DNA of 64,000 bases. Origin: Flavobacterium ajazii (GTDB taxonomy: Bacteria > Bacteroidota > Bacteroidia > Flavobacteriales > Flavobacteriaceae). The stretch covers positions 46,667 through 110,666 of the forward strand of contig NZ_JAAEHL010000016.1 of the NCBI RefSeq assembly GCF_010614725.1, read 5' to 3'. Under the pieces are notes generated by a model. That model was given only the letters and a program-made list of their open reading frames with translations. It was not told where the DNA came from and searched no databases. Position 1 is the stretch's first letter. Each line of letters begins with the position of its first letter. The translations under genes were made by a program, and so were the position numbers. This document shows, piece after piece, positions 1-8,165 of the stretch.

Positions 1-3000
1 CAAAGGTTTTCCCTTTTTCGATAACTGCTTTCTTCTGTTCCAGTTCTTCTTTGAGGTCTTCTTTTACCTCGTCTATAATTTTAGACAAATCGGTTTTTTC
101 AAATACCCTTTCCTGAATATTGGTTCTGGAATACGATAAGAGATCATTAATCAGGGTCTGCATTCGCTTGGCTGCATTCTGCATTCTTTGAAATTTATCT
201 TTTCCAAAATCTGATAAGTTATCCGATTCTTTTTCCATTATCTGGGTTGCAAAAGTCTGTATTTTTCGTAGAGGTTCCTGTAAATCATGGCTTGAAATAT
301 AGGCAAAAGACTGTAGTTCCTTATTCATTTGCTCCAGTTCTGCATTTTTTTGCTCGAGCTCCAGTGCATTCTGTTTTAGTTTGTCATCTGCTTCTTTTTT
401 TTCTGTGAGGTCGTGCGTTACTTTTGAGAAACCTATAACTTCCTTTTTTTTGTTATGTATTGCTGTGATAACAACACTTGCCCAAAACAAGGTGCCATTT
501 TTTCGCACACGCCATCCCTGATGAACTGCTTTGCCTTTTTCACGGGCAATTTCAAGCAGTTTATGAGGCAGATTGTTTTTTTGGTCTTCTTCTGTATAAA
601 AAACAGAAAAAGATTTCCCGACAATTTGCCCGGCATTATATCCTTTAATTTTTTCTGCTCCGACATTCCAATTCTCCACTATTCCTTCACGATTCAGGTA
701 CAATATCGCATAATCCTGCACTTCTTCAACCATTAAATGATAACGCTCTTCACTTTTTCTGAGTGATTCATTTATCATATTTAATTCTTTGGTACGGGTA
801 TTAACTTGTTGTTCCAATTCATGTGCAAAAGCTTTCTCAGCATGAATATCTGTAAATGCTCCTACCCATTTTATAATTTCATTCTTTTCATTTCGTATCG
901 GCTCGCCTATTACAGCATGCCATCTGTAAGTTCCGTCTTTACTTTTGATCCTTACATCAGCCCTGTAGCCTTCACCGGTTGCTAATGAATGGCTCCATAT
1001 TTTTATATTCTCTTCAAAATCATCAGGATGTATCATTTCTTTCCAGCTGTTTTCCTCTCCCGGCTGAACTCCTGTATATTCGAACCATTTTCCTGATGTA
1101 AACAAGGCATTCCCTTTTTCATCAGTTTCCCAAATGAGCTGTGGAATACTTTCTGTTAAGGAACGAAACCTTTTTTCACTTTCCTCTATTGCCTGTTGTC
1201 GCTTTTTTTCTACTGTAGTGTCCCTGATTGTCCCTATTAATTTTTCAGGATTACCATTTTCATCATAAAAAACTTTCCCCTTCCCTTCCATCCAGTGAAT
1301 AGATTTATCTTCCCAAATCAATCGGGCTTCATAGTTCAGGTTTCCAGAAAGAAGAGCATCTTCCAGGGCCTCATTTCTGATGTGCATATCATCAGGATGA
1401 AGATGGGATAGCAATTGTTCGTGGGTTAAATCAATCTGTTCTTTATATCCGCCAACAATTTCAAGGTATCTTTTAGAATACCTTAATTCTTTGGTCTTAA
1501 TATTGATTTCCCAGGTTCCCAGTTCACTGGCTTCGACAAGTATATTCAGCCTTTCTTCGTTTTGCTCAATTTTTTTACGTGCCTGTACTTTTTCGCTTAC
1601 CTCTGTAACGGTTACGATAATACCTGAAATAGAGCCGTCTTCTTCTTTTAAAGGATAATAAAGAAAATCAAAATAAGAAACTTCCAATTTTCCGAAACGG
1701 CTCAACGGAACCGGCACTTCATTTCCATGATACGGAATTCCTGTTTTTAAAACATTTTCAAGCAGTAAACTTACCGTTGTTTCCACTTCGGGCAATGATT
1801 CAAATAACGGCTTCCCAACAAAGGAACTTTCTTCTTTGTCTACCAATTTAAGATACGCTTCATTTGCCATTTCAGCTACATACTGAGCCCCTCTGAGAAT
1901 CGTAATTCCAACCGGAGTCTGTCTTACAATATCACGAAAACGTTTATCAGCTTCTTCTATTTTTTTCTTGGCAACATACAAATCAGTAAGATCAGCTGCA
2001 GTATTCATTACACCATAAACATTACCATTGATATCATATAACGGTGTAAAGCTATAATTGAAATAAAAGGTTTCTAATTTACCGTTTATTGTAAGATCTA
2101 TCTGAGTACTTTTGCTGTGGAAAGATTCACCTGTTTCAAATACGGTATTAAGCTGTTCAAAAACCTGTTGATTTTCAAGCTCCGGCAAGATGTCTCTGTA
2201 TAATTTCCCTATCACATCATTCCCTTTTCCCCAAACATCCATAATAGACTGATTGGCTAGTTCGATGCGCATTTCTTTTCCAACGTAGACGCCAATCGGG
2301 AAAGGCGCATTTTCTACCAATTGCCTTATTTTTTGTTCACTTTCCTCAACTTTCGAACGGGCTAAAACCTGAGCGGTTACTTCAATTGCAATAGCCACAA
2401 CACCGGAAATCGTTCCGTTGGGCTCTGTAAGGGCTTCATAGACATAATTAACATACCTGTTTTCTGTATGACCATTTCGTATTAGTTTTACAAGCTGTTC
2501 ATTTGCAACAAAAATTTCACCCGTTTTAAAAACATTATCCAAAATATCCTCCAGTGCTTTTGACTGGGGCAACACTTTAAAAACAGGCTGATTTATTATC
2601 TTTTCTGCTTCGATCCCCATTAACTGAATCATTTGTGTATTTGCAATTTCTACAATATGATCCTTACCTCTAAACACACACATTGGTACAGGTGCCTGCA
2701 TGATGTTATTTATGAACCTAGCATTACTTTCTTTTAATGCTTCGGTTGCTTTTTTCTTTTCTGTAGTTTCAATAACCGTTACCAGAACCCCTCCTACTTC
2801 TCCATTTTCATTTTTTATCGGACTGTAAGAGAAATCAAAATAACATTCTTCATTAAAACCATTCCGGTTTAATACCATCATGAAGTCAGGAGAACCAACT
2901 GATTTTCCCTTCATAACATCATCAAACATAGGCCCAATCGTCTCCCATATTTCTGAAAATGTTTCTTTTGAACTGATTCCTATAGCATCCGGATGTTTGA

Positions 3001-3232
3001 TACATCCCAGAATAGGACGAAATGCATCATTATACAGTTGTGTATAATCATTCCCCCAGGCAATATACATACCGAACGAATTATTAAGCATTACTGAGAC
3101 CATTGTCTGAAGACTTTTCGGCCAGTTGTCAGGATTTCCTAAAGATGTTTTACTCCAGTCTTTAGACCGGATCAATTCTCCCATTTCTCCTCCATCGGCC
3201 AAAAAATAATGCTCTTTATTGGTAAAGCTCAT
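1..3232 (-). CDS. Multi-PAS sensor histidine kinase (3' end cut by window edge)
   Basis: The open frame starts at an ATG (3232-3230) and runs off the window at base 1, giving about 1077 residues without a stop. I read roughly seven successive PAS-type segments, several with PAC-like tails such as GEVGGVLVTVIETTEKKK, joined by short helical linkers. A HisKA dimerisation helix follows, with the motif YISSHDLQEPLRKIQTFA; the phospho-accepting His is near residue 982. The ATPase domain must lie beyond base 1. There is no transmembrane segment, so it is probably a cytoplasmic sensor. It begins 12 bases after the stop of a single-domain response regulator on the same strand, so the two are probably co-transcribed partners. 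What it senses cannot be read from the sequence. Confidence 0.9.
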   Translation of the reverse strand, partial: MSFTNKEHYFLADGGEMGELIRSKDWSKTSLGNPDNWPKSLQTMVSVMLNNSFGMYIAWGNDYTQLYNDAFRPILGCIKHPDAIGISSKETFSEIWETIGPMFDDVMKGKSVGSPDFMMVLNRNGFNEECYFDFSYSPIKNENGEVGGVLVTVIETTEKKKATEALKESNARFINNIMQAPVPMCVFRGKDHIVEIANTQMIQLMGIEAEKIINQPVFKVLPQSKALEDILDNVFKTGEIFVANEQLVKLIRNGHTENRYVNYVYEALTEPNGTISGVVAIAIEVTAQVLARSKVEESEQKIRQLVENAPFPIGVYVGKEMRIELANQSIMDVWGKGNDVIGKLYRDILPELENQQVFEQLNTVFETGESFHSKSTQIDLTINGKLETFYFNYSFTPLYDINGNVYGVMNTAADLTDLYVAKKKIEEADKRFRDIVRQTPVGITILRGAQYVAEMANEAYLKLVDKEESSFVGKPLFESLPEVETTVSLLLENVLKTGIPYHGNEVPVPLSRFGKLEVSYFDFLYYPLKEEDGSISGIIVTVTEVSEKVQARKKIEQNEERLNILVEASELGTWEINIKTKELRYSKRYLEIVGGYKEQIDLTHEQLLSHLHPDDMHIRNEALEDALLSGNLNYEARLIWEDKSIHWMEGKGKVFYDENGNPEKLIGTIRDTTVEKKRQQAIEESEKRFRSLTESIPQLIWETDEKGNALFTSGKWFEYTGVQPGEENSWKEMIHPDDFEENIKIWSHSLATGEGYRADVRIKSKDGTYRWHAVIGEPIRNEKNEIIKWVGAFTDIHAEKAFAHELEQQVNTRTKELNMINESLRKSEERYHLMVEEVQDYAILYLNREGIVENWNVGAEKIKGYNAGQIVGKSFSVFYTEEDQKNNLPHKLLEIAREKGKAVHQGWRVRKNGTLFWASVVITAIHNKKKEVIGFSKVTHDLTEKKEADDKLKQNALELEQKNAELEQMNKELQSFAYISSHDLQEPLRKIQTFATQIMEKESDNLSDFGKDKFQRMQNAAKRMQTLINDLLSYSRTNIQERVFEKTDLSKIIDEVKEDLKEELEQKKAVIEKGKTF

Positions 3233-3244
3233 TCGAAAACGGTT

Positions 3245-3691
3245 TTAAGGTTGAAGCACAAACTGCGCCCGGTCAGGTTGTTTGAAATTATTTTCGGATG
3301 CTTTAACGAATGCATCTGAGATTACTTTTTTTAATTTTGAAAAATCGCCCGGCTTGCTAATGTAATAAGTCGCCCCCATATCATAGAGTAAATCTACATT
3401 TTTAGTATCCAATGAAGTCGAAAAAATAATTACGGGAAGCTGTTTTAATACTTCAATATCCTTTATTTCTGTCAGGCATTCATGTCCGTTTTTGCGTGGC
3501 ATATTTAAATCAAGAAAAAGTATATCAGGCAAATTATCACCAGTAGTTTCCAGATACTCCATAAGCTCAACTCCATCATGCACAGTTGTAAGCACTACAG
3601 GAAGTGAAAGCTCATCAAGGGCTTCCCTGAAAAAGATACAATCATCGTCATCATCATCTGCTAATAGAAGATTGTAGATCTGCTTATTCAT
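3245..3691 (-). CDS. Single-domain response regulator (Rcp1/CheY-like)
   Basis: A 148-residue receiver domain with no output domain. The acidic pocket is visible as ADDDDDD near residue 11, the phospho-acceptor Asp lies in LFLDLNMPRKNG near residue 61, the switch Ser/Thr in IIFSTS and the conserved Lys in YYISKPGDF. The insertion and MPRKNGHECL loop are typical of the Rcp1-like regulators that partner phytochrome or PAS-type kinases. It precedes the large PAS kinase by 12 bases on the same strand. It probably receives phosphate from that kinase and acts by protein contact or as a phosphorelay shuttle, since it has no DNA-binding domain. Confidence 0.9.
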   Translation of the reverse strand: MNKQIYNLLLADDDDDDCIFFREALDELSLPVVLTTVHDGVELMEYLETTGDNLPDILFLDLNMPRKNGHECLTEIKDIEVLKQLPVIIFSTSLDTKNVDLLYDMGATYYISKPGDFSKLKKVISDAFVKASENNFKQPDRAQFVLQP

Positions 3692-3706
3692 TTTATGAGG
3701 ATAATT

Positions 3707-3814
3707 TTAATTAATTTCGATTGTATTGGAGTTTCTTCTAAATATTTCAACTTCCTTTTCTTCAATGCTTTTCATTGTTTTTTTTGAGGAAATCCGAATT
3801 AAAAAATCTTTCAT
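3707..3814 (-). CDS. Possible 35-residue small ORF upstream of the response regulator
   Basis: On the minus strand an ATG at 3814 opens a 35-codon frame ending at TAA (3709-3707), 16 bases before the response regulator start. The product is highly charged (it contains KSIEEKEVEIFRRN) with no signal peptide or known motif. It could be a small protein of the same operon or chance reading of the 5' leader. I do not recognise it. The only support is its position and its two in-frame ATGs. Confidence 0.25.
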   Translation of the reverse strand: MKDFLIRISSKKTMKSIEEKEVEIFRRNSNTIEIN

Positions 3815-3951
3815 TACTGCTAAGATAAAACTAATTTTTAATATTCCTCACAGAATGTTTTACCGATAGTTTTAAGACTTTAAAATAAAATCTTTTGGAA
3901 CCCGGGCATTTTTAAAATTGATTCGTTTTTTTATTTCTTAACAAATGGTAA

Positions 3952-3981
3952 TTGCCTGCTGAAAAGCCATTGGTAATTTTG
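3952..3981 (+). promoter_or_regulatory. Bacteroidota-type promoter of the epimerase gene
   Basis: TTG at 3952-3954 and TAATTTTG (TAnnTTTG) at 3974-3981 are separated by 19 bases, a full match to the Bacteroidota sigma-A consensus. Transcription would start near 3985, so the upstream TTG in the same frame cannot be the start codon; this supports ATG 4003. Confidence 0.65.
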
Positions 3982-4002
3982 TTTAAATCAAAATCTAAAA
4001 CA

Positions 4003-5040
4003 ATGGAACACAATTTAAACAATAAACAAGTATTACTTACCGGAATATCTGGTTTCTTAGGCTCTCACACCGCTATTCAGTTATTAAACAAAGGCTATAA
4101 AGTTACAGGCACCGTGCGGGATTTACGCAGGGCAAATGAATTAAAAACCATTATTAAAAAACATACGCCACATATTGAGCACTTAACCATTGTTGAAGCC
4201 GATTTGAACGATGCTGCTAAATGGGCTGAACTCACAAAAAATATAGATTTCATTCAGCATATTGCTTCACCTTTTCCGCGTGAACTCCCAAAACATGAAT
4301 CTGAACTTATTGAGCCAGCCAGAAACGGCGCACTGAACATCCTGAAAAGCGCTGTTGACAATAATGTAAAGCGAGTTGTCATTACATCATCAATAGCAGC
4401 AGTGGTTTATGGTAAGAGCAAAAAAGAACTTGGCACTACTTTTACCGAAAATGACTGGACAAACGAATTGAACAAAAAAGATTCGACTCCTTATTTCAGA
4501 AGTAAAACCATTGCCGAAAAAGCTGCCTGGGATTTTATTAAATCTAATCCAGGTTTAGAACTGGTTACTGTTTTGCCTGGCGCTATTTTAGGACCTGTCC
4601 TTGAAGAAGATTTTGGAACTTCGGCAAATATTGTCATCAAAGCCATTGACGGAAGCATGCCAGCTGTTCCAAAAATTGGTGTCGAAATTATTGATGTGCG
4701 TTCCGTTGCCGATTTGCTGATCAGGGCCATGGAATTACCTCAGGCCAACCACCAGCGCTATCTGGCCTCTTCCGGGTACTTGTCTTTTAAAAGTATTGCC
4801 GGAGTTTTGAAAAAAGAATATCCTGCCAGAAAGATTCCGTTGAAAGAATTACCTGATTTTTTTGTTAAATTGCTCTCTAATTTCGAAACATCATTAAAAC
4901 CAATCTTAATCGATTTGGGAATAAAAAGAAAAATAGACCGGTCAAAAGCTATAAAAGAGCTAAACTGGCAGCCATTGCCAATGGAAAAAGCTATTTTATC
5001 CTGCGCCAAAAGCGTAATAGATTTGGGGATTGTAAAATAG
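4003..5040 (+). CDS. NAD-dependent epimerase/dihydroflavonol reductase-like SDR
   Basis: An extended short-chain dehydrogenase of 345 residues. The N-terminal Rossmann motif is TGISGFLGSHT, and the active-site Tyr and Lys appear as YFRSKTIAEKAAWDF (YxxxK). VVITSSIAAVVYG carries the catalytic Ser region. The family (dihydroflavonol-4-reductase/aldehyde reductase type) reduces carbonyls on small molecules with NADPH; the substrate here is unknown. I chose ATG 4003 over the in-frame TTG at 3952 because the promoter -7 box overlaps the extra codons. The next gene, a Crp/Fnr regulator, is on the same strand but separated by a 180-base gap containing an inverted repeat. Confidence 0.88.
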   Translation: MEHNLNNKQVLLTGISGFLGSHTAIQLLNKGYKVTGTVRDLRRANELKTIIKKHTPHIEHLTIVEADLNDAAKWAELTKNIDFIQHIASPFPRELPKHESELIEPARNGALNILKSAVDNNVKRVVITSSIAAVVYGKSKKELGTTFTENDWTNELNKKDSTPYFRSKTIAEKAAWDFIKSNPGLELVTVLPGAILGPVLEEDFGTSANIVIKAIDGSMPAVPKIGVEIIDVRSVADLLIRAMELPQANHQRYLASSGYLSFKSIAGVLKKEYPARKIPLKELPDFFVKLLSNFETSLKPILIDLGIKRKIDRSKAIKELNWQPLPMEKAILSCAKSVIDLGIVK

Positions 5041-5122
5041 CGACCCATAGAGCAAAATTGGCTTAAAATCTAATTTTATTAAAAGTAAATAGCCAAAATG
5101 GATTTATAAATTGTAGAAATAA

Positions 5123-5185
5123 TGTCATCTGAGCGGGCCGAAGGTTTTTTAACCGCAAGAGGCTTCGACTCCGCTCAGCCTGACA
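5123..5185. repeat. Intergenic inverted repeat, TGTCA/TGACA-ended
   Basis: The arms TGTCAtcTGAGCGG-CGAAG and CTTCG-actCCGCTCA-gccTGACA are inverted copies around a loop of about 20 bases. A half copy (CTCCGACTCCGCTCAG..TGACA) lies at 33694-33715. Elements of the type CTTCGACTCCGCTCAGnnTGACA are common between genes in Flavobacteria. Function is unknown; they may act as transcript 3'-end hairpins. Confidence 0.6.
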
Positions 5186-5219
5186 GTCATCTTGAATTTC
5201 AATAACGAGTTACTATATC

Positions 5220-5795
5220 ATGGAAAAATTAAAATCTGTTTTGGGTTTTGGGGGCATTCTAACAGCAAATGCCATTGAAGAAATCTCACTTTTGTTTGAA
5301 GAAGACTCTTTTAAGCCGAATGAAATTATTCAGGATTTTGGTAAAATCACAAACAGGGTTGGTTTTATAGAAGAAGGAATCGTAAGAGTTTATACTTCCG
5401 GTAAAGAAGGTGAAGTAACCAAATATTTTGTGCGCGAAAATCAGTTTTTTGTAGACCTGGAAAGCTACAACTGTTCACTGCCCTGTAAAGATGCTTTTCA
5501 GGCTGTTGCCAATACCCGTGTTCTTTTTCTTTCTAAAAAGACAATCGATCAACTCACAGAAAGAATTCCTAACTTTTATATTTACCTGAAAACTTTAACC
5601 GAAGCGCATCTTTTAAATAAAATCAAAGACAATGACTTCTTAAATTACGGCAATGCCAAAACTAAATATCTGGAATTTATAAGCCGCTACCCTTCCCTTG
5701 CACAACACGTTCCGCAACAATATATTGCTTCTTATTTAAAAATTACTCCTCAGTCGCTCAGCAGGCTACGCCATCAGATTGTAAAAGAGAAATAA
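5220..5795 (+). CDS. Crp/Fnr-family transcriptional regulator
   Basis: 191 residues. The N-terminal cyclic-nucleotide-binding-type beta-roll covers about residues 25-115, with FIEEGIVRVYTSGKEGEVTKYFVRENQFF. A C-terminal helix-turn-helix follows (QYIASYLKITPQSLSRLRHQI). This is the common Bacteroidota Crp/Fnr-like form, usually without a clear cAMP-binding signature. No iron-sulfur cysteine cluster is apparent; the cysteines in YNCSLPCKD are inside the roll. It may control the preceding reductase gene. The effector is unknown. Confidence 0.88.
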   Translation: MEKLKSVLGFGGILTANAIEEISLLFEEDSFKPNEIIQDFGKITNRVGFIEEGIVRVYTSGKEGEVTKYFVRENQFFVDLESYNCSLPCKDAFQAVANTRVLFLSKKTIDQLTERIPNFYIYLKTLTEAHLLNKIKDNDFLNYGNAKTKYLEFISRYPSLAQHVPQQYIASYLKITPQSLSRLRHQIVKEK

Positions 5796-6126
5796 CCCAC
5801 AGATATAAAACTACATCTTCTATTTACTTATCCCCTTTCTCTTTTGAAGAAATTCGCTACACGGAAACCTTTTTAAAACAAGTTCTTAATCTTAATTTAA
5901 AAATTATACCGTTCAATCAGTTTTAGGAAATCTGTTTTTATAGCATCGAAGAATTGGGTAATATTAAATTTCCAAACTTTAAATTCTTATTAAATTAGCA
6001 CATTTACAAATTAAGCAGAATTTTCAAATAAAAACCAAACAAGGCTATTGACTGACAATAAATTAAAATCATTGAATTATTTTAGTATGTTTGTTACGAA
6101 TTTTTCAGTTAACAAAGTAATACCAC
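5796..6126. other. Intergenic region before the ECF sigma gene
   Basis: 331 bases of AT-rich sequence with no credible ORF. The only element I can support is a TAnnTTTG box at 6086-6093 (TATGTTTG) without a well-placed -33 TTG; it probably drives the sigma factor gene. Confidence 0.5.
6086..6093 (+). promoter_or_regulatory. Candidate -7 box (TATGTTTG) for the ECF sigma gene
   Basis: Matches TAnnTTTG about 34 bases before the TTG start codon at 6127. I find no TTG at the proper -33 spacing, so the promoter may be weak or activator-dependent. Confidence 0.4.
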
Positions 6127-6723
6127 TTGTCGAATCTAGTTTTAAATGAGGATAAAGTATTAATTGACCGCCTGCGCAATGGCGAAGAGTCTGCTTTGAC
6201 CGAATTATACAACAGGTTTTGGCAGTGTTTGTTTATGTCTGCCTACAACATATTAAAAGACAAAGAAATGTGCGAAGATATCATTCAGGATATCTTTATG
6301 AACATCTGGAACAACCGTGAAAAACTTGAAATTCATATTTCTTTAAAAGGTTACATGTATGCCTGTGCCCGTTATCAGGTTTTTAGTCATTTTAAAAAGA
6401 ACAAAGACAAAATTCATGTCGAGCTTTTTGATGATCTGGACAAGCGTTTTCAATATGCAACTCCGGAAACCTTATTGATGCACGAAGAACTTGTTGAACA
6501 AATTAATGCTATTGTGGAAAGCCTTCCGCAAAAATGCCAGCAGGTTTATAAACTAAGTCGTGAGGAACAATTAAGCCACAAAGAAATCGCAGCTCAATTA
6601 GATATTTCTACAAAAACTGTTGAAAACCATATTACAAAAGCACTTCAGACTATCCGTTTATCTATGGGCAGCAGTACGAGTATGGCAATGGTTTTATGGC
6701 TTTCAAAAAATCTGATAAAATAA
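6127..6723 (+). CDS. ECF-type RNA polymerase sigma factor
   Basis: 198 residues with sigma region 2 (ELYNRFWQCLFMSAYNIL, then CEDIIQDIFMNIW) and region 4 (LPQKCQQVYKLSREEQ, then HKEIAAQLDISTKTVENHI). The start is TTG: an in-frame TAA lies nine bases upstream and the next in-frame ATG would delete part of region 2. It is followed by fecR, susC and susD genes on the same strand, the usual arrangement in which a substrate-loaded SusC/TonB receptor signals through FecR to release the sigma factor for its own operon. Confidence 0.9.
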   Translation: MSNLVLNEDKVLIDRLRNGEESALTELYNRFWQCLFMSAYNILKDKEMCEDIIQDIFMNIWNNREKLEIHISLKGYMYACARYQVFSHFKKNKDKIHVELFDDLDKRFQYATPETLLMHEELVEQINAIVESLPQKCQQVYKLSREEQLSHKEIAAQLDISTKTVENHITKALQTIRLSMGSSTSMAMVLWLSKNLIK

Positions 6724-6909
6724 GTATCCATTTGCAATCAAAACTAATTTATTGAATGTAGGCCAGCTTTTTTGAATACCGATTTCCCGCGTTTTTCGAG
6801 ACGTTTTCCCCAAATTTTAAAAAAAAATAAAAAAAATGCTATCCCGACTAGGGGATACAGCTCATTTTGTATACATACTATTTGAGACTCCTGGATTAAT
6901 ATAAAAAAA

Positions 6910-8055
6910 ATGGAAAAAGAAGAATTTTTGGTGTTATTAAACAGATATCTTTCTGGAGATACCAATTTGGAGGAGAATAAAAAATTACTCAATTATTACG
7001 AAAGCTTTCAAACAGCTTCTGATTGGGATGAAACCTTAGGCCCGAAAGAAGACATTCAGAATAAAATACTGAATCGGATTCAGGATGCAATAAAACCTGA
7101 GGAAGTTAAAATAGTACCAATCAGGCCATTTTATACCGGAACTACATTTAAGGTTCTGGCTGCTGCATCTGTTGCTATGCTGATTTCGATTACTTTATTA
7201 TTCAATACAGACCACACAATAAAAGGAAACAAAACTGCCAACACAGATAAGAATATACTAATTGGAAGTGACAAAGCAACACTTACACTTGAGGACGGTT
7301 CTGTTGTTGCTTTAGAAAAAGGGAAAGCCTACACCTCCGGAAATATTTCAAGTAATGGCGAAAAACTGATTTACAATTCTAAAAATAAATCTCAGGTCAT
7401 TACCAACAATCTTTTAACGATTCCGCGTGGAGGGCAGTTTTTTGTCCAGCTGGCAGACAGCACAAAAGTCTGGCTAAACTCTGAATCACAATTAAGATAT
7501 CCGGTTGCTTTTACCGATGGCGAACTGAGACAGGTAGAGCTAGTTTACGGAGAAGCTTATTTTGAAGTTTCACCAAGCACTAAACATAAAGGTTCCAAAT
7601 TTAAGGTAAAAACTCAAATGCAGAATGTCGAGGTTATCGGAACCGAATTCAATATCAAAGCTTACAGAGACGAAACATCAATATATACCACGCTTGTACA
7701 AGGCAAAGTAGCTGTTGACAATGCCGAAGCAAAAGAAATTCTGGCACCAGGTGAACAGTCAAAAGTAAATATAAACAATCCTAAAATAGCTGTATACGAA
7801 GTAGATGTTTACAACGAAGTTTCGTGGAGAAAAGGTCTTTTTGTATTTAAAGGAATGCCGTTAAAAGATATTGCCAGAGTATTATCAAGATGGTATGATG
7901 TAGATATCGTTTTTGCTGATCCGGCTTTAGGGAATGTAAAATTTAACGGAGTATTAAATAAAAATCAAAAGCTCGAAGACATATTAACAACAATCAGGAA
8001 TATCAATTTTATTAATGCCTATGAAGTAAAGGATCATAAAATAATAATAAAATAA
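6910..8055 (+). CDS. FecR-type anti-sigma factor
   Basis: 381 residues. A cytoplasmic N-terminal part binds the sigma factor in this family. A single membrane helix lies near residues 76-95 (FKVLAAASVAMLISITLLF). The periplasmic FecR domain follows with the signature TIPRGGQFFVQLADSTKVWLN, then a C-terminal DUF4974 domain (FKGMPLKDIARVLSRWYDVD) that contacts the STN domain of the partner SusC. The gap from the sigma gene is 186 bases and contains a small hairpin (TATCCC/GGGATA, about 6841-6857). It regulates the sigma factor at 6127 in response to the receptor at 8166. Confidence 0.92.
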   Translation: MEKEEFLVLLNRYLSGDTNLEENKKLLNYYESFQTASDWDETLGPKEDIQNKILNRIQDAIKPEEVKIVPIRPFYTGTTFKVLAAASVAMLISITLLFNTDHTIKGNKTANTDKNILIGSDKATLTLEDGSVVALEKGKAYTSGNISSNGEKLIYNSKNKSQVITNNLLTIPRGGQFFVQLADSTKVWLNSESQLRYPVAFTDGELRQVELVYGEAYFEVSPSTKHKGSKFKVKTQMQNVEVIGTEFNIKAYRDETSIYTTLVQGKVAVDNAEAKEILAPGEQSKVNINNPKIAVYEVDVYNEVSWRKGLFVFKGMPLKDIARVLSRWYDVDIVFADPALGNVKFNGVLNKNQKLEDILTTIRNINFINAYEVKDHKIIIK

Positions 8056-8057
8056 GA

Positions 8058-8105
8058 AAAGGGATTAAAGTTTAGACCTCTCACCGTACTGCACTTTATC
8101 CCTTT
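8058..8105 (+). promoter_or_regulatory. Hairpin between fecR and susC (possible attenuator)
   Basis: AAAGGGATTAAAGT pairs with ACTTTATCCCTTT over 13 base pairs with one bulged T. No U-tract follows. It sits just after the fecR stop and before susC, where a structure could reduce read-through or set the 5' end of the susC message. The second sus locus has a hairpin in the same position (46697-46717). Confidence 0.5.
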
Positions 8106-8165
8106 CTGTATCGATAATCAATTAATCAATTTTAAAAACCAACCAACCAATTAACATGTAAATTT

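Noticed and set aside
455..736. 93-residue plus-strand ORF
   Set aside because: It is the opposite strand of the multi-PAS kinase, which has continuous family similarity.
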